NCBI RefSeq assembly: GCF_011758645.1
Contig: NZ_JAAMOZ010000004.1
Span: 62,001 to 126,000 of the forward strand
DNA length: 64,000 nt
Direction: 5' to 3'
Origin: Brooklawnia cerclae
GTDB lineage: Bacteria > Actinomycetota > Actinomycetes > Propionibacteriales > Propionibacteriaceae
The notes under the pieces are model-generated. The model made no database searches. It was not told the DNA's origin and worked only from the letters and a program-made list of their open reading frames with translations. The translations under genes were made by a program, and so were the position numbers. This document shows positions 1 to 9,720 of this stretch, piece after piece. Numbering within the stretch: the first letter of the stretch is position 1; every line of letters begins with the position of its first letter.

Positions 1-465
1 CTCCGACAGCGGCCGGCCGAGGTGCTCACGAATCGTCAGCTGGTCGGCCAGCATCTGGGTGGGATGCCATTCGTTGGTGAGGCCGTTCCACACGGGGACG
101 CCGGACCGGGCCGCGAGTTCCTCGACCCGGGTCTGCTCGAAGCCGCGGTACTCGATCCCGTCGAACATGCGGCCCAGGACGCGGGCGGTGTCCGCCACCG
201 ACTCCTTGTGGCCCAGCTGCGACCCCGACGGGTCGAGGTAGGTGGTGTGTGCGCCCTGGTCGTGCGCGGCCACCTCGAACGCACACCGCGTGCGGGTCGA
301 CGTCTTCTCGAAGATCAAGGCGATGTTGCGTCCGACCAATCGCTGCTCCTCCCTGCGTTCGCGCTTGGCCGCCTTGAGGTCCGCGGAGAGGTCGAGCAGG
401 TATTCCCACTCGTCGGCGGAGAAGTCGTGTTCCTTCAGGAAGCTGCGCAGGTGCAGGTCGGTCAT
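1..465 (-). CDS. argF: Ornithine carbamoyltransferase, N-terminal part (runs off the window)
   Basis: Catalyses carbamoyl phosphate + ornithine to citrulline in arginine biosynthesis, in the cytosol. The visible 155 residues carry the carbamoyl-phosphate motif STRTR at about 56-60, preceded by ALIFEK, and the typical OTC stretch around [12 protein letters not shown] at 465 opens [15 protein letters not shown], normal for the family's N terminus. The C-terminal half, including the ornithine-binding loop, lies outside, so a catabolic ArcB role cannot be excluded. No arginine neighbour is visible. The region upstream holds an unusual structured element. Confidence 0.92.
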   Translation of the reverse strand, partial: MTDLHLRSFLKEHDFSADEWEYLLDLSADLKAAKRERREEQRLVGRNIALIFEKTSTRTRCAFEVAAHDQGAHTTYLDPSGSQLGHKESVADTARVLGRMFDGIEYRGFEQTRVEELAARSGVPVWNGLTNEWHPTQMLADQLTIREHLGRPLSE

Positions 466-794
466 GGCACGACTTTAGTGTTTCGCCCGGCCGGGCACCG
501 AACGGCTCCGACCTGCGGGCACCACCACGAGGGCATCCGGCTCGTGTTCCTAGGGCCGGCCGAGCGCATCGAGACCACCACATCGCAGGGTCGTCCTCGG
601 GTCGCGTGACAGATGTCCTTCAAATTGGCGCGTCTCCGCCTTCATCGAGGCGTTTCCCCTAGCCGCGATTCTCGCGCCCACAATTTGAAGGAACTGTATC
701 ACGCGGTCGCCGGGTAACCGGGAGCACATGGGGACGGGGATGCCCCGCAGCAGCGGGCCCGGCCCGGGGATGCCCCGCCCGATACGCTCGTGGG
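466..794. other. Intergenic region with a long composite hairpin (617-691)
   Basis: No convincing gene lies between argF (leftward) and the phosphatase (rightward). CCTTCAAATTG at 617-627 pairs exactly with CAATTTGAAGG at 681-691. Next to it GCGCG (628-632) can pair with CGCGC (673-677), and an inner hairpin CGCCT/AGGCG sits at 637-652. The outer stem is AT-rich in GC-rich surroundings. No T-tract follows, so a simple terminator is unlikely. A leader, small RNA or repeat are possible, and I do not recognise it. Confidence 0.5.
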
Positions 795-1283
795 GTGACA
801 CCGCTCATCACCTTCGTCTGCTGGGGCAACATCTGCCGCTCTCCCATGGGCGAGCGGATCGCCCTGGCGTGGTCCGAGCAGGAGGGTCTGGGCATCCGTG
901 CCGATTCCGCGGGGGTCAGCGACGAGGAGCGCGGCAACCCGATCGACCCCCGGGCGGCCCGCATCCTACGCGTCCACGGATACGACCCGGGCGCTCATCG
1001 CGCCAAGCTCGTCACCTCCGCACTCGTAGGCGCATCCTCGCTCGTCCTGGGTTTCGAGCCCCAGCACCTCCGCATGCTGCGGCGCATCGTCCCGGACGCC
1101 ACCAACCTTCGTCTGGTCACCGACTTCGATCCGTCGGCGAAACCCGGCAGCGGCATCCCCGACCCCTGGTACGGCGGGCCGGCCGACTTCGAGGAGACCC
1201 TCGCGGCGATCGAGGCGGCGATGCCCGGCATCCTCGCCGAGGTGCGCGGCGCGGACGACGACCTGGCCGGTCGGGCAGGCTAA
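795..1283 (+). CDS. Low-molecular-weight protein-tyrosine phosphatase
   Basis: Cytosolic LMW-PTP fold, 162 residues, usual family length. The P-loop CWGNICRS puts the nucleophilic Cys at 9 and the phosphate-binding Arg at 15 (CX5R). The general-acid Asp is in DPWYGG near residue 123. It hydrolyses phosphotyrosine, or phospho-arginine in some relatives; substrate unknown. The GTG start at 795 gives the expected short N terminus just before the P-loop strand. The gene stands alone. PtpA- or Wzb-like sub-assignment is not possible from sequence alone. Confidence 0.93.
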   Translation: MTPLITFVCWGNICRSPMGERIALAWSEQEGLGIRADSAGVSDEERGNPIDPRAARILRVHGYDPGAHRAKLVTSALVGASSLVLGFEPQHLRMLRRIVPDATNLRLVTDFDPSAKPGSGIPDPWYGGPADFEETLAAIEAAMPGILAEVRGADDDLAGRAG

Positions 1284-1347
1284 CCACGGGCGCCGCGTCC
1301 CTCGCCGATGTCGATCGGCACACGGAACGCACGGCTAGTCTGGACGC

Positions 1348-2067
1348 ATGACCCTGTTCCTCATCGGAGGCGGTCCAACGCAGGCCGTCGCGCCCGTGCT
1401 CGATGAGTTCGTTGCCGCCGCCCGCGGCCGCGGCAACCGCATCGCGGTCGCGATCCTCGGTTCCGAGGACGAGGCCGCCGGATTCCTCGACGCGTACGCC
1501 GATCCGATCACCTCCCGCTTCCCCGAGGCACTGATCGAGCCCGTCTGGCTGATCGAGCCCGACGACGGTCCGATCGCATGGCCCACGGCGCCCGAGGACC
1601 TGGCCGGGCTGGTGGTCGCAGGTGGCTGGACCCCTGGATACCTCGACGCGCTCACACCGCAGCGCGAGTTGATCTCGACCCTGGTGCGCCGCGGCATCCC
1701 CTATCTCGGCTGGTCGGCGGGAGCCATGATCGTCGGTCGCCACGCCATCGTCGGCGGATGGCGTCATCAGGGACGCCAGGTGGCCCCCGAGATCGTCGGC
1801 GAAGGCAGCACCGAGCTCGACATCCGTGACGGCCTGGCTCTCATCGGGCCGAGCATCGAGACCCACGCCGACTCGCAGTTCCTCGTGGGACGCGCCATGG
1901 CGGCGCTCAAGGTGGGCCCGATGCGGTCGGTGGTGCTCATCGACGAGGACACCGCGCTGGTGGTGGACGCGTCGTCCGGGCGCACGGCCGTGATGGGTCC
2001 CGGGCGCGTGGCATGGGTGAGCGGAGAGGCCGACGAGTTCGTCGTCCGGTTCGAGCCCCGGCACTGA
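1348..2067 (+). CDS. Peptidase S51-like (cyanophycinase/peptidase E fold) protein
   Basis: A class I glutamine-amidotransferase-like fold protein of 239 residues. The nucleophile elbow YLGWSAGA (Ser about 123) and downstream ETHAD (His) match the S51 serine peptidases, which cleave Asp-X dipeptides or cyanophycin. The N terminus MTLFLIGGGPT is the usual first strand and turn. No cyanophycin synthetase is nearby, so a dipeptidase or unrelated hydrolase role is possible. ATG at 1348 follows the phosphatase by 64 bases. A repeat array starts shortly after the stop. Confidence 0.8.
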   Translation: MTLFLIGGGPTQAVAPVLDEFVAAARGRGNRIAVAILGSEDEAAGFLDAYADPITSRFPEALIEPVWLIEPDDGPIAWPTAPEDLAGLVVAGGWTPGYLDALTPQRELISTLVRRGIPYLGWSAGAMIVGRHAIVGGWRHQGRQVAPEIVGEGSTELDIRDGLALIGPSIETHADSQFLVGRAMAALKVGPMRSVVLIDEDTALVVDASSGRTAVMGPGRVAWVSGEADEFVVRFEPRH

Positions 2068-2106
2068 TGTGCCCCGGGCGGCTGAGTCCGTCGAGGACGG
2101 CCCGAT

Positions 2107-2315
2107 CGTTTCGACAAGCTCAACGGCCGTGACATCGGTCCCTGAGCCTGTCGAAGGGACGCGGTCGTTTCGACAGGCTCAACGAGCGTTCCGGCCGTGA
2201 CATCGGTCCCTGAGCCTGTCGAAGGGACCCTGGGACAACGATCCGCTCCTGCAGCGGCGCGTATCGGTCCCTGAGCCTGTCGAAGGGACGCGGTCGTTTC
2301 GACAGGCTCAACGGA
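2107..2315. repeat. Array of GAGCNTGTCGAA-type palindromic repeats, locus 1
   Basis: About six copies in both orientations: forward copies of CCCTGAGCCTGTCGAAGGG at about 2140, 2208 and 2269, and inverse copies of TTTCGACARGCTCAACG at about 2108, 2168 and 2297. Adjacent inverse copies could pair as hairpins. Related arrays lie at 6.2, 15.5, 45.2 and 61.2 kb. No ORF inside is believable. The response regulator promoter must lie between here and 2416. Confidence 0.85.
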
Positions 2316-2415
2316 CGGCCCGACAAGCGCGATCCTTGCCGGTCGGCGCGCAAAAACGAGCGTTCGCCGGTGGAGTTGTTGGAGTAGTTCTGGGCGTTAG
2401 TGGCAATCTAGTGGC

Positions 2416-3105
2416 ATGCACATCCTCGTGGTTGACGACGACCAGGCCGTCCGCGACTCGTTGGCCCGCTCACTGCAGTACGGCAGCGGCTACGAGGTCA
2501 CCACCGCAGAGGATGGGCTGGAGGCGCTTGCCAAGCTGTCGTCCATGCGTCCCGACGCGGTGATCATGGACGTGATGATGCCGCGCCTGGACGGGTTGGA
2601 GACGACCCGCATGCTGCGATCCACGGGCAACGACGTGCCGATCCTGATCCTGACCGCCCGCGACGCCGTCGGCGATCGCGTGGACGGCCTCGACGCTGGG
2701 GCGGACGACTACATGGTCAAGCCGTTCGCGCTGGACGAGCTCACCGCCAGGCTGCGGGCCCTGACGCGGAGGGCGCGTCCCGACCACGAGGAGGCCAGCG
2801 AGACCCTCGTCTTCGACGACCTCATGATGGACACGGCGACTCGCGAGGTCACGCGGCGAGGACGACGCATCAGCCTCACGCGCACCGAGTTCGCTCTGCT
2901 CCAGACGTTCATGGAACACCCCCGTCACGTGCTCGAACGCAGCTGGCTGCTCAACGAGGTCTGGGGTTTCGACTTCCCGACCACGGCGAACTCCCTCGAG
3001 GTGTACATCGGCTATCTGCGCCGCAAGACCGAGCAGGAGAACGAGTCCCGGCTGATCCACACGGTGCGCGGAATCGGCTACGTCCTGCGTGAAACGCCCC
3101 CGTGA
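2416..3105 (+). CDS. OmpR-family response regulator, MprA-like
   Basis: Receiver domain (residues 1-115) with acidic pocket VDDD at 6-9, phospho-acceptor Asp at about 52 in IMDVMMP, Thr in LTARD and Lys in VKPFA. A winged-helix DNA-binding domain fills the C-terminal 100 residues ([19 protein letters not shown]). Length of 229 residues is normal. It resembles actinobacterial MprA/TcrX regulators of envelope stress. The kinase gene overlaps by four bases, so the pair is translationally coupled. The stimulus is unknown. Confidence 0.93.
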   Translation: MHILVVDDDQAVRDSLARSLQYGSGYEVTTAEDGLEALAKLSSMRPDAVIMDVMMPRLDGLETTRMLRSTGNDVPILILTARDAVGDRVDGLDAGADDYMVKPFALDELTARLRALTRRARPDHEEASETLVFDDLMMDTATREVTRRGRRISLTRTEFALLQTFMEHPRHVLERSWLLNEVWGFDFPTTANSLEVYIGYLRRKTEQENESRLIHTVRGIGYVLRETPP

Positions 3106-4523
3106 TCCGCATCCGTGACATCGTTCGACGGTGGCGCGAGCGTTCCCACTCCTTGCAGGGAAGGCTCGCTCGCATCACCGCGACCGGGGTCGCCCTGGCT
3201 GTGCTCGTCATCGGCGTGGGCACCTACTTCACTGCCCAGCAGAGCCTCTACCACCAGCTCGACCAGGAACTCGTCGAGGTCGCCAGTCACGCGTCCGGCC
3301 CGATCAGCACCGACGTCGAGGGCATGGGCGGGCTGAACGCGTCCGCGTTGCAGTCGGCCAACGTGACCCTCATCCTGCTGCGTGCCGACGGGACGGTTCG
3401 TCGCGTCCAGAGCATGCCTGCCACCATCACCCCCGGCCCTGAGGAACTCGCGATCGCCCGCACCCAGCAGGGCAGCTCGGTTCGATCGGTGGTCGGGCAG
3501 GACGACGGAGTCCTGTACCGCGTGGTGGCCGTGCCCCTGCAGACGGAGTCGGGCAACTACGCCATGGTGCTGGCCCGGCCGTTGGATCCCACCCGCACGA
3601 CCCTGAGCGAGATCCGCAATGTCGTAACGATCATGGGTGTCGTGCTCATCGCGCTGGCCGGGCTCATGGGCTTCTACTCGGGACGGCAGCTCACCCGTCC
3701 GCTCAAGGAGCTGTCGGGCGCGGTCAAACGTGTCACGGAGACCGACGAGCTCATACCGATCGGTGCCTACACCGAGGACGAGTTGGGCGAACTCTCCCGC
3801 AGCTTCGACACGATGATGCACTCGCTGGCGAGCTCCCGCGATCGGCAGCGCAGGCTCATCGCGGACGCCGGTCACGAACTGCGGACGCCGCTGACCTCCA
3901 TGCGCACCAACGTCGAGTTGCTCGTGGCGGACGAGAAGACCGGCATGCTCCCACCGGGGGCACGCGCCGAGATCCTGACCGACGTGGCCGCGCAACTGGG
4001 CGAGTTCACCTCACTGGTCGGCGACCTCGTCCAGCTCAGCCGCGACGACGTGGTGACGCCCAACCCCGAGCCCCTGAACTTCGCCACCGTGGTCGCCTCG
4101 GCCGTCGAACGGGCCAAGCGCCGCGGGCCGTCGTTGGGGTTCGACGTCGAGTTGGAGCCGCTGTTCATCATCGGCGAGCCCGACACCCTGGAGCGGGCGG
4201 TCACGAACCTGCTGGACAACGCGGTGAAGTTCTCCCCCGAGCACGGGACGATCCACGTGCGGTTGGCGGGCGAGGAACTGAGGATCTGGGACGAGGGCCC
4301 CGGAGTCGCCGAGGAGGACCTCGACAAGATCTTCGACCGCTTCTACCGCTCGAACAAGGCCCGGAACACCCCCGGCACGGGGCTGGGTCTGTCGATCGTC
4401 GCCCACACGATGAACGCACACGGCGGAACCGTCGCCGCGGGCAACCAACCGGGGGCGGGCGCGTTGTTCACAGTCCGCCTGCCGGCCGCACCCCCCGAGG
4501 AGTTGGCCGAATACGACGACTGA
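3102..4523 (+). CDS. Membrane sensor histidine kinase, MprB-like
   Basis: Partner of the preceding regulator. Two membrane segments (about 25-45 and 170-190) flank an extracytoplasmic sensor of roughly 120 residues. HAMP follows, then HisKA with phospho-acceptor His at about 258 (AGHELRTPL), and a HATPase_c domain with N-box [10 protein letters not shown]1 DEGPGV and G2 GTGLGLSIV. The length of 473 residues is usual. The GTG start sits inside the regulator's stop codon. Sensor loop similarity to MprB suggests envelope stress, but that is inference. Confidence 0.93.
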   Translation: MIRIRDIVRRWRERSHSLQGRLARITATGVALAVLVIGVGTYFTAQQSLYHQLDQELVEVASHASGPISTDVEGMGGLNASALQSANVTLILLRADGTVRRVQSMPATITPGPEELAIARTQQGSSVRSVVGQDDGVLYRVVAVPLQTESGNYAMVLARPLDPTRTTLSEIRNVVTIMGVVLIALAGLMGFYSGRQLTRPLKELSGAVKRVTETDELIPIGAYTEDELGELSRSFDTMMHSLASSRDRQRRLIADAGHELRTPLTSMRTNVELLVADEKTGMLPPGARAEILTDVAAQLGEFTSLVGDLVQLSRDDVVTPNPEPLNFATVVASAVERAKRRGPSLGFDVELEPLFIIGEPDTLERAVTNLLDNAVKFSPEHGTIHVRLAGEELRIWDEGPGVAEEDLDKIFDRFYRSNKARNTPGTGLGLSIVAHTMNAHGGTVAAGNQPGAGALFTVRLPAAPPEELAEYDD

Positions 4524-4721
4524 GCAGTCGTCGTCCCCACCCTGTGTGTATTTGCGACGGTTTTCCCACAAAGTTGTCCACAGGCTGGGGATTACTTACA
4601 CGCGTGTGATTCGGTCGCTGTGCACCGGCGTCGCGGAACCGCCAATTGGTCTCCCGGGCACGTCCGGACGCGGTTGCCTAGGCTGGCCGGGGACAGGCGA
4701 CGGCAGACGAGGGGAAGGCCC

Positions 4722-6080
4722 ATGACAGGTTCGGCGTCCGATCGGCCGGCCACACACGCACCACTGGCGGACCCGGATCTGATCGAGAAGTCGGACGCCG
4801 TCTGCCGGATGGGCTCGATGATGCTGACCTCCGGCACGGGTTCGTACCGGGTCAAGCAGGCCATGGGACGCGTCGCCGCAGCCCTGGGCATCGAGGAACT
4901 CGAGGCACAGGTCAGCCTCACCGAGATCGTGGCGACGACGCGGGCGCGGGGAGGGTTCCGCACACAGGTCGTCGAGGTTCCCGTACCCACGGTGGACGCC
5001 GACCGGATCCGCCGACTGCTCCGGGTGTCGTTGCGGGCGACTCCGGGGCTCACCGCGGCCGAGTTGCAGGATCAGCTGGACGAGGTCGAGGCCGCCCGTC
5101 CACTCTTCCCGGGTGGCGTCGTGGTGGTCGGCGCGGCCATCGCCTGCGCCAGTTTCGCGTTCCTCAACAACGGTGGCTGGCTGGAGTGTCTCGCCGCGGG
5201 GTTCGCCGCCGCGAGCGGCAAGTTGTGCCAGCTGGCGGTGCGCCGGTTCAAGCTCAACCAACTCGTCATGGTGGCATTGGCCGCCATCGTCGCCTGCGTC
5301 GTCTACGTGGCGGTCGCCGGACTCGTCCACATGCTCGTGCCCGGCCTCGCAGCCACCCTGCACGAGGCCGCGTTCACCTCGGCGGTCCTGTTCCTCGTGC
5401 CCGGCTTTCCCTTGATGACCGCGGCTCTCGACCTGGCGCGGTTCGACTTCACGTCCGGGATCTCGCGGCTGATGTACGTGTCGATGATCACGCTGGCCGC
5501 GTCGTTGGGAGCGTGGGTGATCGCGCTGGCGTTCGGGCTGTCGCCCGCGGAGGCACCGGTGCCCGACCTGCCCGCCTGGCTCCTGCTCGCACTGCGGGTG
5601 GCCACCAGCTTCGTCGGCGTCCTCGGCTTCGCGCTCACCTTCAACACGCCGCTGCGCCCGGCCCTGGTCGCCGCCGCGATCGGCGCGGCCGCGAACGCCG
5701 CTCGGCTCACCGTCCTCGACGGAGGCGCCAACCCACTGCTGTGTGCCGCGGCCGCCACCCTGGCGGTGGGTCTGCTGGCGGGCTGGGCGAGCCAGCGCAT
5801 CCTCGCGCCGCGCATCATCCTCTCGGTGCCCGCGGTGCTGATCATGATCCCGGGTGCCACCACCTATCGAGCCCTGGTCGCCATGATCGGACGAGACGGC
5901 GACGCGGCCACGACGAACGCGATCGCCAGCCTCTCCGTGGTCGTCTCGCTGGCCGCCGGGCTCGCCGTCGCCCGGATGCTCACCGATCCGGCCTGGACCA
6001 CCAACAACCCCACGTGGACGAGGCTGCCGAGGACTCACGCTCAGCAGGTCCTGAGCTCGCCACCGTCGGACGCCGACTGA
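4722..6080 (+). CDS. ThrE-family threonine/serine exporter, fused form
   Basis: Integral membrane protein of 452 residues. The cytoplasmic N-terminal part carries the ThrE signature TSGTGSYRVKQAM and is followed by about ten hydrophobic segments, covering both the ThrE (DUF1212) and ThrE_2 halves in one chain as in Corynebacterium ThrE. It exports threonine and serine by proton motive force. I chose ATG 4722, preceded by GAGGGGAAGG, over an upstream in-frame start because the extra N terminus is Arg-rich and unlike the family. Convergent with cobW across a repeat array. Confidence 0.88.
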   Translation: MTGSASDRPATHAPLADPDLIEKSDAVCRMGSMMLTSGTGSYRVKQAMGRVAAALGIEELEAQVSLTEIVATTRARGGFRTQVVEVPVPTVDADRIRRLLRVSLRATPGLTAAELQDQLDEVEAARPLFPGGVVVVGAAIACASFAFLNNGGWLECLAAGFAAASGKLCQLAVRRFKLNQLVMVALAAIVACVVYVAVAGLVHMLVPGLAATLHEAAFTSAVLFLVPGFPLMTAALDLARFDFTSGISRLMYVSMITLAASLGAWVIALAFGLSPAEAPVPDLPAWLLLALRVATSFVGVLGFALTFNTPLRPALVAAAIGAAANAARLTVLDGGANPLLCAAAATLAVGLLAGWASQRILAPRIILSVPAVLIMIPGATTYRALVAMIGRDGDAATTNAIASLSVVVSLAAGLAVARMLTDPAWTTNNPTWTRLPRTHAQQVLSSPPSDAD

Positions 6081-6089
6081 ACCCGGAAC

Positions 6090-6400
6090 CTGGCTGCGTC
6101 CGGACGCGGGCTGAGCCCAGGACGACGGGCCTGACCCAGAACACTGGCTGAGTCCAGAACAGCAGACCTAACCCAGAACGCTGGCTGAGCTTGTCGAAGC
6201 CAGTCCCTTCGACAGGCTCAGGGAACAGATCGTCACCCTTCGACAAGCCCGGGGAACAGATCGTCACCCTTCGACAAGCTCAGGGAACAGATCGTCACCC
6301 TTCGACAGGCTCAGGGAACAGCAATCGTCGCTCAAGGAACAGCGATCGTCGCTCAGGGAACAGCGATCGTCGCCCTCCGACAGGTTCGGGGATCGGGATC
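6090..6400. repeat. Mixed tandem repeats, GAGCNTGTCGAA array locus 2
   Basis: Lies between convergent genes. About 6120-6190 holds a loose repeat of CCCAGAACRCTGGCTGAG. From about 6205 there are roughly four tandem copies of a 33-34-base unit made of CCTTCGACARGCTCAGGG plus AACAGATCGTCA, the later ones decaying to GCTCARGGAACAGCGATCGTC. Unlike locus 1, the core repeats here are mostly in one orientation. No gene. Confidence 0.8.
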
Positions 6401-6409
6401 ACACACCGC

Positions 6410-7420
6410 TCAGCGGTAGCGCGAGAGGCGGCGTATCGTCCCCGTCGCCGGAAGGCCGGTGGCCGGGCTCACCGCCTGCTCGAGGCGCGTGCGCACGGCG
6501 AGGGTGTCGAGATGCATGCCGATGGCCACCAGCGCCCCTGCCCCGTCGGCGACTCGATCAGTAGTGACGTGCGCCTGCCGGCCCACCAGGTCGAGTACCC
6601 GCCCACGCGGGCCGTTCGCCGTCCGGACGAGCACCCGGCCCTTGAGCCGGTAGACCCCCTCGGGCGGATCGTCGAGCAGGTCGGCGAGGCGTCCGGCATC
6701 GACCGGTGCCCGAACCGGAACCGTCACCGCATCGGCGTGTTCGTGGTGGACGGTCTCGTGCACATGACGGGCCCACCCGGCCAGCGGGAGTTCGTCGGCG
6801 GGATCCGCCGTATCGGCGACGTCGAGGACGAGGGCGGGGTCGAGCCTGCCGCGGTCGGTCTCGACGATGCAGACGCCGGGGTTGCGCTCTCGTACCCGTG
6901 CCGTGATCCGCGCGATCGTGGAGGCGCGCGTCCCCGGCGGGAGCCGGTCGACCTCGTTGATGACGACGAGGGACGCTGCCGCGAACCGGACCGGCGGCAT
7001 GGGGCCGTCGTCGTCCACGGTCCCGAGGTATGCCGCCGCGTCCACCACGTCGATCAGGCCGCCGGGACGCGCGGTCGCCGCATCGCAGGTGCGGATGATC
7101 CCGGCCAGCGCGGCCGGTTCGGCCACACCACTCGCCTCGACGAGCACGGCATCGAGGCGCAGGCGTGGGTTCGTCAGCCTGCCGAGGGCATCGTCGAGCC
7201 CTCCTGCGTCCGGCATGCAGCACAGACAGCCGCCCGCGATCGACGCGGGTTCGTCCACCTGCCCCCTGACCAGCGCGGCGTCGATGTTGATCGTCCCGAA
7301 GTCGTTGACCACGACGCCGATGCGCGCACCCGGGGTCTGGAGCAGGTGATTGAGCACCGTGGTCTTGCCCGCCCCCAGGTATCCCGTGAGTGCGATGACG
7401 GGCACCTGCCTCTTCCCCAT
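6410..7420 (-). CDS. CobW/COG0523-family metal-chaperone GTPase
   Basis: P-loop GTPase of 336 residues. Walker A is GYLGAGKTT (about 13-21), the family metal-binding motif GCLCC is at about 64-68, a guanine-recognition-like NEVD follows, and a C-terminal CobW_C domain starts near residue 230. It contains HVHETVHHEH, a His-rich stretch typical of zinc or cobalt chaperones. ATG 7420 has GGAGG six bases upstream; the GTG just before it is less likely. Upstream on the coding strand AAATGAGAATTGG (about 7448-7460) matches only half of a Zur-type operator, so zinc control is possible but unproven. Confidence 0.85.
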   Translation of the reverse strand: MGKRQVPVIALTGYLGAGKTTVLNHLLQTPGARIGVVVNDFGTINIDAALVRGQVDEPASIAGGCLCCMPDAGGLDDALGRLTNPRLRLDAVLVEASGVAEPAALAGIIRTCDAATARPGGLIDVVDAAAYLGTVDDDGPMPPVRFAAASLVVINEVDRLPPGTRASTIARITARVRERNPGVCIVETDRGRLDPALVLDVADTADPADELPLAGWARHVHETVHHEHADAVTVPVRAPVDAGRLADLLDDPPEGVYRLKGRVLVRTANGPRGRVLDLVGRQAHVTTDRVADGAGALVAIGMHLDTLAVRTRLEQAVSPATGLPATGTIRRLSRYR

Positions 7421-7485
7421 CACGAGCCTCCGAGCCGACTATCGACACCAATTCTCATTTGATCGACTCTATCCCGCCGCCCCGA

Positions 7486-9171
7486 TCATCCGGCCGGCGA
7501 ATCACCCGGACGAAGCGGTCCCCGGGCCGGCCACAACGCGACCGCCGTGTCATGGGCATACTGGCGGACGACACGGTCGCGCGCAGCGAAGAACATCTCG
7601 ACCAGGCCCACGACGAGGCAGTACTGACCGGCCTGCAGGACGTAGAAGGGCACCACCTGATCGACGACCGAGAGCGCCACCACGCCGAACAACAGCGAGG
7701 CCACGGCGCTCACGAACAGGAGGACGCCCCTCGGCCACCGCCTCGGCGAGCGCCTCAGCGCCCCCAGCGCCCGCTTGCCGCTCGACCAGGCGTTGCCCAG
7801 AAAGGCGACCCCGATGAGAAGGTTCATCGGGGTGACGAACGCCTGAATCTGGATGAGGACCACGAGCGCCGCGACCGTCACCACGCCGGCAGCGACGGCC
7901 TTCGGTCTGCTCATCCGATGTCTCTCCTTGTACTTCATGAAATAGCGCGCAAGGCGGAAGACGATCGCGCCACAGATCACGAGCACCGCCAGCGACCCGA
8001 GCAACTGAATGGCCAACTGGGGGACGACGATGAAGAACAGTCCTGTCGCAACCATGAGCAGCGACCGGGCAGCGGCATGCTGCCGGATCAGGGCCGGATA
8101 GTCGACCCCGACCACGGCCCGCAGAGCCGACCGCGCACCCGCCGTGACGGTTCGCCTGGTCCTGCCACGCGAACGCGCCAGCGCGAACAGCACGGACTCG
8201 AAGCTGCCGCCGTCCCAACGAGGAATGTCGGTGATCAGGGTGGCTCCGCCGGCTGTCAGGGCCCCGAAGAATGCCTCGGTGAAGTCGCGGCGGTCGTCAT
8301 CGGTGGCGTCTTCGAGGAGGGAGTCGAAGGCCCGGTTCAGTAGCCCGGCCTGGGCGGCGATCCCGGGCGCGTCGACGAGGTCGGTTCCCTCGACCTGCCA
8401 GGTCATGAGACTGTGCTGGACCAGACCGCGGGCGCCGCTGGCGACGACCCGGGGCGGGGCGGCATGGTTGAACAGCATCCCGACGACGGCGAACTCCGGC
8501 ACGATCCAGACGATCTTGTCCTGAAACCGCTCAACCCGCTCGCCGTCGACGATCTGCGGGCTGAGCCCGGGGCCGTCGTTGTTGTAGACGGTCGTCACGC
8601 GGTGGTGGAGATGATCGGGAAGCCCCATGGCCGCGTAGAGCGCCAGGTTGCCCCCCTTTGAATGGCCGCCGACGCGAACAGGGCCCGTTTCGCCGGCGAG
8701 GCGAGCGCGTAGATAGTCGCGGGCGGCGGCCTGCGCCGGGACCGTCTGGAAACTCATGGTGAAGTCCTCGCGCCAGCCGAGGATGGTGTTGTCGGTGCCG
8801 CGGAAGGCGACGTAGGCCGAGCCGTCGTCCAGGCGGACGGTCAGGGCGGCGAACTGCATTCCGGAGTCCGGATCGATCGCGTCCACGTAGTCCGACGCCA
8901 CCGCCGTCCCGAATCGGGCGGAATCACCCAGGTCGAGCAGCAGACTCGGATCGGTCACGGTGAGCCGACGTTGGTCGAGGCCACTCGGGGCTCGGCGCCA
9001 CAGGGCCGAGGCCGCCGCCAGCGTGATCGATCCTTCCCCGGGTCCGGGCACGATGCCGTCCAGATCGAGGTACGACAGCGCGGACAAGACGAGGTTGTCG
9101 ACCGTGTTGAACTCCCGTTCGGCCAGCGTGAAGTCGCCACGCCAGCGCACGTAGTCCTGCAGGTTGGCCAT
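7486..9171 (-). CDS. Mbeg1-like (DUF2974) lipase-fold protein with C-terminal membrane segments
   Basis: Residues 1-330 form an Mbeg1/DUF2974 alpha/beta-hydrolase domain: VAFRGTDNT near 122-130 (oxyanion region) and the nucleophile elbow GGHSKGGN with Ser about 171. The C-terminal 180 residues hold about five hydrophobic segments, so the enzyme is anchored at the inner membrane. Lipid or peptide ester hydrolysis is likely; substrate unknown. It follows a small 2-TM protein gene on the same strand by 21 bases, so the two are probably one operon. Confidence 0.75.
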   Translation of the reverse strand: MANLQDYVRWRGDFTLAEREFNTVDNLVLSALSYLDLDGIVPGPGEGSITLAAASALWRRAPSGLDQRRLTVTDPSLLLDLGDSARFGTAVASDYVDAIDPDSGMQFAALTVRLDDGSAYVAFRGTDNTILGWREDFTMSFQTVPAQAAARDYLRARLAGETGPVRVGGHSKGGNLALYAAMGLPDHLHHRVTTVYNNDGPGLSPQIVDGERVERFQDKIVWIVPEFAVVGMLFNHAAPPRVVASGARGLVQHSLMTWQVEGTDLVDAPGIAAQAGLLNRAFDSLLEDATDDDRRDFTEAFFGALTAGGATLITDIPRWDGGSFESVLFALARSRGRTRRTVTAGARSALRAVVGVDYPALIRQHAAARSLLMVATGLFFIVVPQLAIQLLGSLAVLVICGAIVFRLARYFMKYKERHRMSRPKAVAAGVVTVAALVVLIQIQAFVTPMNLLIGVAFLGNAWSSGKRALGALRRSPRRWPRGVLLFVSAVASLLFGVVALSVVDQVVPFYVLQAGQYCLVVGLVEMFFAARDRVVRQYAHDTAVALWPARGPLRPGDSPAG

Positions 9172-9192
9172 GCGTCACCACATCCCGCCCTG

Positions 9193-9720
9193 TCAGACGG
9201 CCAGCAGCCGGGCAGCGCGCTCGCCGGTGACGTAAACCGCCTCGTACTCACGGTCGATCTGTGGAGCCACCTGAGCGGTCTTGTCGGCCTTGACGCGTCC
9301 ATGGGCCAAGAACCCCGCGGCCCACCCCGCCAGACCGACGAGGCCGAGCGGAACACCCAGCCCCCACGCACCTGCCGAGATCGCGAACACGGCACCGGCC
9401 AGGAAGGCCGATCCGATGATCCCCAGGCCCAGGGCGACTGCCATGGGAATGGCCGCCTTCGACTGCTCCAGGGTGGCGATGTTGCTCAGCGCGTGCTCGC
9501 AGGCCCGCTGCTGTTCCATGAGCTCACCGCGGTTCGCGATGCGGCGGTCGCGCCTGAGCCTCAGGACGACACGGGACGCGAGGGGCGGCTGGGCGCCGTA
9601 CCCCTCGAAGACCCAACCGAAGTTGTGATAGGCGTCCCGGTACAGGGGCTCGAGTTCGCGGTCGACCTGGACGTCCACGTATTCGTAGGCGACGTACCCG
9701 GTACTGGCTGTGGTGGTCAT
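9193..9720 (-). CDS. Small two-helix membrane protein, unknown function
   Basis: 175 residues. The soluble N-terminal part has many charged residues and a predicted helix around EQQRACEHALSNIATLEQSK. Two hydrophobic segments follow (about 92-117 and 120-142), and the C terminus is a soluble tail. I do not recognise a family. ATG 9720 is preceded by GAGGAGAAGATC, a strong ribosome site. It sits directly upstream of the Mbeg1-like gene and probably shares its transcript, perhaps as a membrane partner. Confidence 0.7.
   Translation of the reverse strand: MTTTASTGYVAYEYVDVQVDRELEPLYRDAYHNFGWVFEGYGAQPPLASRVVLRLRRDRRIANRGELMEQQRACEHALSNIATLEQSKAAIPMAVALGLGIIGSAFLAGAVFAISAGAWGLGVPLGLVGLAGWAAGFLAHGRVKADKTAQVAPQIDREYEAVYVTGERAARLLAV

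Noticed and set aside
2107-2315. CRISPR array
   Set aside because: The repeats occur in both orientations with irregular spacers that also resemble each other, and no cas genes are present.
7447-7464. Possible Zur box upstream of the cobW-like gene
   Set aside because: Only one half-site (AATGAGAAT) fits; the second half does not form a palindrome.
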